From positions 1-35,784 of the forward strand of contig JAEWCL010000013.1 in NCBI GenBank assembly GCA_023390655.1: 35,784 nt of DNA, in the 5' to 3' direction. The notes under the pieces were generated by a model. It saw nothing but the letters and a program-made list of their open reading frames with translations. It was not told the origin of the DNA and did not search any database. The translations under genes were made by a program, and so were the position numbers. Shown here in pieces: positions 9,130 to 15,857 of the stretch (position 1 is its first letter; every line of letters begins with the position of its first letter). The DNA comes from Bacillota bacterium. Its GTDB lineage: Bacteria > Bacillota > Clostridia > Christensenellales > CAG-138.

Positions 9130-9636
9130 TCATTCGCCGTCAATCAGGCAGTAATTGCTTCTGCCCATGGCGGAGGGGCCGGTGCGGGACATTTCTACGA
9201 TGCCGTATGCCTTGAAATATTCTAAGAACGCGTTGAGCTTGGTGGGTTCGCCGGTGATCTCGATGAGCAGCGAATCCGGCGAAAGGTCGATCACGTTCGC
9301 GCGGTAGGTGTTTGCCGCTTCCACAAGCTCGGAGAGCTTGCCGGGCGCAAGCTTTACCTTTACGATCATCAGTTCGCGCTGCACCGTCTGGTTGGGGTTC
9401 ATCAGCTGCACCAGGCGCACGTCCTCAAGCTTTTGGAGTTGCTTGACGATCTGCTCCTTGATATAGTCGTCGCCCTGCGCCACGATGGTCATTCTGGAAT
9501 ACTCCGGGTCGTCCGTAACGCCCACCGTCAAGCTGTCTATGTTGAAGCCGCGCCGTGCAAACAGGGCGGAGACCCGCGTCAATACGCCAAAGTGGTTTGC
9601 AACCAGCAGGGAAACTACGAATTGCTGCTTTTCCAT
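9130..9636 (-). CDS. ilvN: Acetolactate synthase regulatory subunit
   Basis: This is the small ACT-domain subunit, which activates the catalytic subunit and confers valine feedback inhibition. The chosen start at 9636 (MEKQQFVVSLLVANH) has GGAGG nine bases upstream; an upstream in-frame ATG at 9672 lacks such a site and would lie inside ilvB. This gives 168 residues, the usual IlvN/IlvH length. The N-terminal ACT domain (NHFGVLTRVSALFARRGFNI) and the C-terminal domain (GEPTKLNAFLEYFKAYGI) are clear. It starts 16 bases after the ilvB stop codon. Confidence 0.96.
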   Translation of the reverse strand: MEKQQFVVSLLVANHFGVLTRVSALFARRGFNIDSLTVGVTDDPEYSRMTIVAQGDDYIKEQIVKQLQKLEDVRLVQLMNPNQTVQRELMIVKVKLAPGKLSELVEAANTYRANVIDLSPDSLLIEITGEPTKLNAFLEYFKAYGIVEMSRTGPSAMGRSNYCLIDGE

Positions 9637-9652
9637 ATAACCATTCCTCCCG

Positions 9653-11317
9653 TTACCGCAAAATGATATCATTGATGCCCTGGTTGGGCGGAATCATCGG
9701 TAAGACCCGCTCGTCACAGTCAATGACGCAATCGATGAGCGTCGGCGTGTTTTGCGCAAACGCAACCTCTATACAGCGGTCGAATTCCTCTCTGGTTTCA
9801 GCCTTGCACCCTTTTGCGCCAAACGCATCGGCAAGCTTTGCAAAATTCGTCTTGCGATGCAGCGTGGTGTTCGAATACCGGCCTTCAAAAAACAACGTCT
9901 GCCACTGCCGCACCATGCCCAGCACACCGTTGTTGAGCACGACGACGATGATGGGCAGATCGTTTGAAACAGCGGTCGCAAGCTCGTTCATGTTCATATG
10001 GAAGCTGCCGTCGGAAGTAAAGAGAACGGTGCGCTTGCGCCCGGTGGAGATACAGGAGCCGATTGCCGCCCCCATGCCAAAACCCATCGCGCCCAAACCG
10101 CCGCTTGTGATGAATGTGCGGGGGTCCTTGAAGCGGTAGTACATCGTCGTCCACATCTGGTGCTGGCCGACGTCGGTCGCCACGATTTCATCCGGCTTCA
10201 TGCGCTTGGATACGCCCTCAATCACATATTCCGGCGTCAGTTCGCCCGCACACATGGCAATATTGTTTTCCGGGCAGCGCTTCATGGCCGTGACTTCCTC
10301 CGCCCATTCCTCATGCCGCTGCTGGGGCAGACGGTCCGCTAAAATGTTGAGCACGGTTTTTACGTTGCCGACGATGCTTCTGTTTACCGTAATGTTTTTG
10401 CTGATCTCGGCGGGGTCGATATCGATGTGCAACACCATCCTGCCTCTGGAGAATTCAGATTTGTCGCCGGTTGCCCTATCTGAAAAACGGGTGCCCACCG
10501 CGATGAGAAGATCGCTTTCGTTGAGCGCCTTGGTGGAGGCGAACCTCCCGTGCATGCCCATCATGCCTAAAAAGCGCGAGTTGTCTGCAGAGACGGAGGT
10601 GCGGCCCATCATGCTGGTGCCAATGGGGGCATCCACCTTATCCGCAAAGCGGGCGAGTTCCTTCTGCGCGTCGGAAAGTACCACGCCGCCGCCGCAATAG
10701 ATATACGGCCTTTTTGCGGAGAGGATCATTTCAACGGCCCGTTCGATTTCCTCTTCCCTGATGGCGGGCTGGGGACGCCGCTGTTGCTTTTCCTGCGGTT
10801 CATACTCTGCCTTTGCAATCTGCACGTCCTTGGGGATATCCACAAGCACCGGGCCGGGACGGCCGGAGATGGCGACCTGGAACGCTTCGCGCAAAGTGGC
10901 CGCGAGCTTGTTAACGTCTTTTACGATGTAGTTGTGCTTGGTAATAGGCATGGTTACGCCCGCGATATCCACTTCCTGAAAGCTGTCCCGCCCCAAGAGC
11001 GCTACGGCGACATTGCCTGTAATCGCTACAACCGGTGTGCTGTCAAAATAAGCGCAGGCGATACCGGTGACGAGGTTGGTAGCCCCGGGCCCCGAGGTCG
11101 CGATGACCACGCCCGTTTTCCCACTGGCGCGCGCATACCCGTCCGCGGCGTGCGCCGCGCCCTGCTCATGGCAGGTCGTGTAATGCGTGATCCGGTCGCT
11201 GTACTTGTAGAGTTCATCATAGATATTGAGTACGGTTCCGCCGGGGTATCCAAAAACCGCGTCAACGTCCTGTTCCAGCAGCACTTTTAGGATGATCTCC
11301 GCACCAGATAACAACAT
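9653..11317 (-). CDS. ilvB: Acetolactate synthase catalytic subunit
   Basis: IlvB is the ThDP- and FAD-dependent large subunit. It makes acetolactate from pyruvate, or acetohydroxybutyrate from pyruvate plus 2-oxobutyrate. The start at 11317 (MLLSGAEIILKVLLEQ) is preceded by GGGAGG at eight bases; the frame stays open further upstream, but that part runs through the attenuator hairpin. The product is 554 residues. Visible motifs are the N-terminal ThDP glutamate region (CHEQGAAHAADGYARASG), the FAD-domain segment GMMGMHG, and the C-terminal ThDP/Mg motif around TSDGSFHMNMNELATA and LNNGVLGMVRQWQ. It is the first structural gene after the leader peptide and terminator. Confidence 0.97.
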   Translation of the reverse strand: MLLSGAEIILKVLLEQDVDAVFGYPGGTVLNIYDELYKYSDRITHYTTCHEQGAAHAADGYARASGKTGVVIATSGPGATNLVTGIACAYFDSTPVVAITGNVAVALLGRDSFQEVDIAGVTMPITKHNYIVKDVNKLAATLREAFQVAISGRPGPVLVDIPKDVQIAKAEYEPQEKQQRRPQPAIREEEIERAVEMILSAKRPYIYCGGGVVLSDAQKELARFADKVDAPIGTSMMGRTSVSADNSRFLGMMGMHGRFASTKALNESDLLIAVGTRFSDRATGDKSEFSRGRMVLHIDIDPAEISKNITVNRSIVGNVKTVLNILADRLPQQRHEEWAEEVTAMKRCPENNIAMCAGELTPEYVIEGVSKRMKPDEIVATDVGQHQMWTTMYYRFKDPRTFITSGGLGAMGFGMGAAIGSCISTGRKRTVLFTSDGSFHMNMNELATAVSNDLPIIVVVLNNGVLGMVRQWQTLFFEGRYSNTTLHRKTNFAKLADAFGAKGCKAETREEFDRCIEVAFAQNTPTLIDCVIDCDERVLPMIPPNQGINDIILR

Positions 11318-11381
11318 GTCTTTTGCCTCCCGTACAAACTTGTGTAAAACGGCGCCGTTGCCGTGCGTTTTGTATTCAAAA

Positions 11382-11411
11382 AGGCCCTGCAGTGTGTTCA
11401 CTGCAGGGCCT
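11382..11411 (-). terminator. Attenuator terminator of the ilv-leu operon
   Basis: On the minus strand the arms AGGCCCTGCAGTG and CACTGCAGGGCCT form a perfect 13-bp stem with a 4-base loop, followed by a run of T. It lies 24 bases after the leader peptide stop and about 65 bases before the ilvB start, so it would end transcription before the structural genes. A possible competing pairing is CTGCA near the leader stop (about 11439-11443) with TGCAG in the 5' arm; this is an inference. Confidence 0.88.
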
Positions 11412-11435
11412 CTCAGGTTCGTTAAGCCTACCCGT

Positions 11436-11543
11436 CTATGCAGCTATCCACTTATTAACACGACCAAAACCCCGGACTACAAGTACGAGCCCGAGGAGAA
11501 GAATGCTAATAAGGATAATGCCGCTTGTAAACGGTGACAACAT
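11436..11543 (-). CDS. ilv-leu operon leader peptide (attenuation)
   Basis: A 35-codon reading frame starts with ATG at 11543, nine bases after a GAGG ribosome site, and ends with TAG at 11436. Residues 8-23 read GIILISILLLGLVLVV: thirteen of these sixteen codons specify Ile, Leu or Val. A perfect terminator hairpin follows. This is the arrangement of classical branched-chain amino acid attenuators such as those of enterobacterial ilvBN and ilvGMEDA. When charged Ile, Leu or Val tRNA is scarce, the ribosome should stall in this block and allow readthrough. The peptide itself probably has no other role, although its hydrophobic core could mimic a membrane segment. Confidence 0.88.
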   Translation of the reverse strand: MLSPFTSGIILISILLLGLVLVVRGFGRVNKWIAA

Positions 11544-11572
11544 ATTTGATACCCTCAAATCAAGTTTTTATA

Positions 11573-11601
11573 AAAATAACACACCATAAAGTAAAAGTCA
11601 A
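11573..11601 (-). promoter_or_regulatory. Promoter of the ilv-leu operon
   Basis: On the minus strand TTGACT (11601-11596) is followed after 17 bases by TATTTT (11578-11573), in an AT-rich setting. The predicted start near 11566 would give about 20 untranslated bases before the leader peptide ATG. The -10 matches only four of six consensus positions, so the exact element is tentative. Confidence 0.6.
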
Positions 11602-11731
11602 ACGATTTTCTATAAATTATTCATTAAATTCGCATATTGTTCGGCACAAATACTGTTCAGCCTCGAAAAAAGCACGATCTTTGGAGGATTGCCGAATTCG
11701 ATATCATATATTTTTTGCGCAGTATGCATTT

Positions 11732-12595
11732 TTATATACGCTGTCCGAAATCAGCTGGAAGAAGTGGGGGACAGGCGTGTGATAACGCATCGTCTCCCTG
11801 CCGCAGTACGCCGTCCTTTGGCACGGTATTCGCCATAAATTCCGTCATGCAGCGCCAGTAGCGCTTTGGCATATGTCCCATGCGGCAACGGGGATTGTGC
11901 CGGCCTTCCACCTCGATGGTGTCATAAAAAAGCCGCCAAAGCGCGCGGTACTTTCGTTCCTCCTCGTCCGGGTCCGGCATGGAGAAGGCATCCACATCTG
12001 CAATCTCCCATGCGCCGCTTTGGTGCAGCAGCGCCATGGAGTGGGTATTATCATATAGTACAAACCGCTCGTTTGGATAGCGGCTACAAAAATGCGGCGC
12101 AATGATGGGCAGAACGATGTTCTTGGGTTCAATCATGGAGACAAGTACGCCATTCGCCTCGGAAAAGCGAACAAATCCGGTCAATAAATGGGCCTCATTC
12201 CCTAAATGCCGCACCGCTTCCGTTAAAGCGTGTACGGTATCATCTGTGAGCATGCGCAGGACAACAGGCCCTTTTTCGTACCCCAGGCGAAGAAACCGCA
12301 GCAGAAGGAGTTCCTTTTGTGCGTGGCATGTCAAAAAGGCGCGCCGCACAAAATCTGCTGCTTCCGCTCCGAGCTTTTGGGGGATGGAGCGGCGCACGCG
12401 GCGCGCACGGTCCGAAATGGTTGCAATATGCTTTACCGGCAGCAAAAAAGGAAGTTCCTTTGTATCCGCCAGAATGTCCGTAGGAATCTCCCGGGAATTG
12501 TAGCTTTCAAACACGCAGCACAGGAGACCGTCAAATGTGCCGTCATAGCAATAAATCAGGGGCTGTTCACATGGGCGCTCATGGACGTCACGCAC
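11732..12595 (-). CDS. DUF4130/TIGR03915-type putative DNA repair protein
   Basis: The protein resembles the family that travels with a radical SAM DNA-repair protein (TIGR03915 type, DUF4130 domain). The family hallmark YDGTFDGLLCCVFESY is near the N-terminus, followed by a long conserved basic stretch, and the C-terminal part contains the typical NPRCRMGHMPKRYWRCMTEF segment. No enzyme activity is established for the family to my knowledge; a link to uracil-DNA glycosylase-like proteins is known from gene neighbourhood. I prefer the GTG at 12595, eight bases after GGAGGTG; the ATG at 12616 is an alternative adding seven residues. It lies about 110 bases behind the radical SAM gene and is probably co-transcribed with it from the LexA-controlled promoter. 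Confidence 0.8.
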   Translation of the reverse strand: MRDVHERPCEQPLIYCYDGTFDGLLCCVFESYNSREIPTDILADTKELPFLLPVKHIATISDRARRVRRSIPQKLGAEAADFVRRAFLTCHAQKELLLLRFLRLGYEKGPVVLRMLTDDTVHALTEAVRHLGNEAHLLTGFVRFSEANGVLVSMIEPKNIVLPIIAPHFCSRYPNERFVLYDNTHSMALLHQSGAWEIADVDAFSMPDPDEEERKYRALWRLFYDTIEVEGRHNPRCRMGHMPKRYWRCMTEFMANTVPKDGVLRQGDDALSHACPPLLPADFGQRI

Positions 12596-12706
12596 CGTCT
12601 TTTCACCTCCTGCCATGTTGGCTCACCGCTGGTATTCCTTCGAAAAAGCGCCTTGCAGGGAGCAAAATCCGGCAAAATCCGCCGCATTCGCCCATGCAAA
12701 TGGACC

Positions 12707-14023
12707 CTACAGCTGTCCGCTCAGGCATTTGTATAGCTCCTCCCGCGCAAAAGCAGGCTGCTCAAACAGGGAAGTCTGCCGTGGCGCAAACAGGGCGTTT
12801 TGCGCCTGCTTTCCCTTGGCCTGCTCGTTCAGTAGCGCCAAGAGCAGGGGGTCTTGGTTGATATCCATACCATGGCTTCGCTGCCCCTTGCAGGTAATAA
12901 AATACTGCGCCCGCTTGAGCACCACGCCCAGTTTTTTGAGGCCCGCAAAATCAAGGCTGCCCACTCTTCGCGCAACAACAATGCGTTGTGCGCTCCGCAC
13001 CCCGATGCCCGGCACACGCAGCAGCATTTCATACGGCGCGCGGTTGATTTCAATGGGGAAAAAGGCCGGATGGTTGAGCGCCCAGTTGCACTTGGGATCA
13101 ATAAACGGATTGAACGTGGGGTGCGCTTCGTCTAAGATTTCCGAAGCTTCAAAGCCGTAAAAGCGCAGCAGCCAGTCCGCCTGATAGAGCCGGTGTTCCC
13201 GCAACAGCGGAGGCTTTGCATCGAGCGCGGGGAGGAGCGCATGCTCCGTCACCGGCATATAGGCGCTGTAAAACACGCGCTTGAGACGGTACCCCTGATA
13301 CAGCTTTTCTGTCAGGTTTAGAATATGAAAATCGCTTTCCCCGGATGCCCCCACGATCATCTGGGTGCTTTGCCCGGCGGGCACAAACTTTGGCGCGCTT
13401 TTGTAGCGTACAAGCTCCTGGGTGCTTTCTGCAATGCGGCCCCTGATAAACCGCATAGGCGCTAAAATGGAATGCTTGGATTTGTCGGGTGCGAGTCTTG
13501 TCAGGCTTTCCTGTGAGGGGAGCTCAATGTTCACGCTCATACGGTCGCACAGCATGCCAAGCCGCTCTATGAGCGCATCGCTTGCGCCGGGTATGGCTTT
13601 TGCGTGGATGTAGCCGTAGAATTTGTATTCCTCGCGCAGGATCTTGAGTGTTTCGATCATACGCTCTACCGTGTAATCGGGGCTTTTCAATACGCCGGAG
13701 CTCAGAAAAAGCCCTTCAATATAGTTGCGGCGGTAAAACGCGATGGTGAGTTCCGCAAGCTCGCGCGGTTCGAACGTGGCGCGCGGAGCGTCGTTGGAAC
13801 GGCGGTTGACGCAGTACGCGCAATCATATGTGCAGGCGTTGGTCATGAGTACCTTCAGCAGGGAAATGCAGCGCCCGTCGCCCGCGAAACTATGGCAAAT
13901 GCCGCATGCAACAGCGCTGCCGATGCCGTCTTTGGCGGAAGCGCGGTCCGTACCGCTTGATGTGCAGGCGACGTCGTACTTCGCCGCATCGGTTAAAATT
14001 TTCAGCTTGTTATAAACGTCCAA
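12707..14023 (-). CDS. Putative DNA modification/repair radical SAM protein
   Basis: The 438-residue protein matches the TIGR03916-type radical SAM family linked to DNA repair. It has the radical SAM cysteine motif CTYDCAYC (C64, C68, C71) and an unusual set of N-terminal cysteines (C20, C40, C43, C52) that may bind another cluster. A helix-hairpin-helix DNA-binding motif around residues 331-352 (LLRVPGIGVRSAQRIVVARR) follows. The combination suggests cluster chemistry on DNA, but the reaction is not established. The start is a TTG at 14023, 11 bases after AAGGAG; the following residues MDVYNKLKILTDAAKYDV fit the family start. A LexA box overlaps its promoter. Confidence 0.88.
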   Translation of the reverse strand: MDVYNKLKILTDAAKYDVACTSSGTDRASAKDGIGSAVACGICHSFAGDGRCISLLKVLMTNACTYDCAYCVNRRSNDAPRATFEPRELAELTIAFYRRNYIEGLFLSSGVLKSPDYTVERMIETLKILREEYKFYGYIHAKAIPGASDALIERLGMLCDRMSVNIELPSQESLTRLAPDKSKHSILAPMRFIRGRIAESTQELVRYKSAPKFVPAGQSTQMIVGASGESDFHILNLTEKLYQGYRLKRVFYSAYMPVTEHALLPALDAKPPLLREHRLYQADWLLRFYGFEASEILDEAHPTFNPFIDPKCNWALNHPAFFPIEINRAPYEMLLRVPGIGVRSAQRIVVARRVGSLDFAGLKKLGVVLKRAQYFITCKGQRSHGMDINQDPLLLALLNEQAKGKQAQNALFAPRQTSLFEQPAFAREELYKCLSGQL

Positions 14024-14053
14024 AGTGGTTCACGCTCCTTAGATGTCATACTT

Positions 14054-14083
14054 ATCATATAATAGAACATATGTTCTTGTCCA
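14054..14083 (-). promoter_or_regulatory. Promoter of the repair cassette
   Basis: On the minus strand TGGACA (14083-14078) is a near-consensus -35 element. After 18 bases TATGAT (14059-14054) is a near-consensus -10 element. The predicted start lies about 25 bases before the TTG start of the radical SAM gene. The whole LexA box falls within the spacer. Confidence 0.72.
14064..14077. promoter_or_regulatory. LexA (SOS) operator
   Basis: AGAACATATGTTCT is a perfect 14-base palindrome. Its core GAACATATGTTC is an exact match to the LexA box of Bacillus and relatives (GAAC-N4-GTTC, preferred centre ATAT-like). It lies between the -35 and -10 of the repair cassette, where LexA binding would block RNA polymerase. 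This predicts induction by DNA damage. Confidence 0.85.
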
Positions 14084-14233
14084 GTGTATTGCGCATATTT
14101 TGTACCCAATGCGGCCATATGATACCGCCTCCAAAACTCATACGCCGGTTTGGCGCAAAACGGGGAATGGTATCAATATAAAAATGGCGTTGATTGTAGT
14201 TACGCAACTTTAGAATAGATAGGAGCATGCAAA

Positions 14234-15718
14234 ATGGATAACTTTACGTTGATGCAGTTCTTTGAATGGAATATCGAAAACGATGGCAGGCACTGGGACC
14301 GCCTGAAAGATGAGGCGCATACACTCAGGCAGATGGGCATTTCCGCCGTATGGATTCCGCCCTGCACAAAGGCCGCAGGGCAATACAGCGTGGGATATAA
14401 CGTGTATGATCTTTATGACCTGGGTGAGTTCGAGCAAAAGGGCACCGTCCGGACAAAATATGGCACAAAGGAACAGCTTCTTGCGGCAATCGAAGAAGCG
14501 CACCGCCAGGGTATCAAAGTGTATGCGGACGTTGTCCTCAACCACAAATCGGGTGCGGATGAAACGGAAACGTTCCTGGCGATTGAAGTGGACGCAAACG
14601 ACCGCCTGCATGAACTTTCTGAGCCCCATGATATTGAAGGATGGACCCGGTTTACCTTCCCAGGCAGGGGGGGTACATACTCCGGCTTCCAATGGAACTA
14701 CACGCATTTTACCGCAACGGACCGGGACGAGCGCACTTCCAGGAACGCCATCTTCAAAGTGTATGGGGAAGGAAAGGTCTGGGCGGAGCATGTGGACGAT
14801 GAAAAAAACAATTACGATTATCTGATGGGCGCTGATATTGACTACCACAATGAATATGTGGTGGAAGAAATCAAGCGCTGGGCGACATGGTTGATTGACG
14901 AATTGCATGTGGACGGATTCCGGATTGACGCCGTCAAGCATATCGATCAGGCGTTTCTCAAACAGCTGATCAGCCATGTGCAGGCGCATACATCCGGCCA
15001 GTTTATGGTGATCGGCGAATACTGGCACAGCCACGAGGCAAAGCTCAACCATTTTATTGATGTTTCGGACCAGGCGCTGCATTTATTCGATGTGGCGCTG
15101 CATGCTCGCTTTCATGAAGCGTCGCATGGCGGGCGGGACTATGACCTCCGGCATATATTCGATGGAACGCTCGTTGCGACCAACCGCTTTCGTGCCGTCA
15201 CGTTTGTGGACAATCACGATTCACAACCCGACCAGACGCTTGCTTCCTGGGTGGAGGATTGGTTCAAGCCCATTGCCTATGCGTTGATCTTGCTCAGAGC
15301 GGACGGCATCCCTTGCGTGTTTTATGGGGACTATTATGGGATTGTGGGGCAGGTACCGCCCAAAAGGGAGAAGCTTGATCCGCTGCTCTATGCAAGGAAG
15401 CATCTGGCCTACGGCGAACAGACGGACTATTTTGATCATGGAAATGTGATCGGCTTTCTGCGCAAAGGAGATCTGGGGCATCCGGATTCCGGGATTGCCG
15501 TCATCATCAGCAATGGGGAAGAGGGCACCAAGGAAATGTCCTTTGGCAGCAATCATGCCGGGCGGACGTTTTTTGATCTTGCCGGAAACCGTAAGGAGGA
15601 GATTATGCTCAACGAGGAAGGTACGGCGACGTTTCCCGTCAATGGCGGCTCCGTCTCTGTCTGGGCAAGCATTGCCCATAAAAAGGCGGATGGAATAAAT
15701 GCAGTTAGATTATTGTAG
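14234..15718 (+). CDS. Cytoplasmic alpha-amylase, GH13
   Basis: The 494-residue protein is a glycoside hydrolase family 13 alpha-amylase of the intracellular AmyS-like group (GH13 subfamily 5). It cleaves alpha-1,4-glucans such as glycogen or maltodextrins. It opens directly with MDNFTLMQFFEWN and has no signal peptide. All four conserved GH13 regions are visible: DVVLNH (99-104), GFRIDAVKH (228-236, nucleophile D232), the acid/base E262 in VIGEYW, and FVDNHD (324-329, D329). A C-terminal beta domain follows. The ATG at 14234 has AGGAG eight bases upstream. It is transcribed alone, divergently from the repair cassette. Confidence 0.94.
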   Translation: MDNFTLMQFFEWNIENDGRHWDRLKDEAHTLRQMGISAVWIPPCTKAAGQYSVGYNVYDLYDLGEFEQKGTVRTKYGTKEQLLAAIEEAHRQGIKVYADVVLNHKSGADETETFLAIEVDANDRLHELSEPHDIEGWTRFTFPGRGGTYSGFQWNYTHFTATDRDERTSRNAIFKVYGEGKVWAEHVDDEKNNYDYLMGADIDYHNEYVVEEIKRWATWLIDELHVDGFRIDAVKHIDQAFLKQLISHVQAHTSGQFMVIGEYWHSHEAKLNHFIDVSDQALHLFDVALHARFHEASHGGRDYDLRHIFDGTLVATNRFRAVTFVDNHDSQPDQTLASWVEDWFKPIAYALILLRADGIPCVFYGDYYGIVGQVPPKREKLDPLLYARKHLAYGEQTDYFDHGNVIGFLRKGDLGHPDSGIAVIISNGEEGTKEMSFGSNHAGRTFFDLAGNRKEEIMLNEEGTATFPVNGGSVSVWASIAHKKADGINAVRLL

Positions 15719-15773
15719 GTGCGGCCATACTACCTAATGTGGTTGTTTGCAGGAAGGCGGCTTTATCAACGAA

Positions 15774-15800
15774 GAGCGAGAGGTATATACCGTCTCGCTC
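15774..15800. terminator. Hairpin between convergent genes
   Basis: GAGCGAGA and TCTCGCTC form a perfect 8-bp stem with an 11-base loop. It lies between the amylase stop codon and the 3' end of the minus-strand glycosyltransferase locus. There is no adjacent T run, so terminator function is tentative. Confidence 0.4.
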
Positions 15801-15857
15801 ACGCAACGTTGCTTTATTGTTTTATCAATAGGCTGATTTACCAACGCGTATGTGGCG

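Noticed and set aside
11412..11600. T-box riboswitch before ilvB
   Set aside because: The conserved T-box sequence and specifier-loop layout are not visible, while a leader peptide with ILV codons and a terminator explains the region.
14210..15082. Minus-strand open frame opposite the alpha-amylase
   Set aside because: The amylase has all catalytic motifs on the other strand; the antisense translation has no recognisable features.
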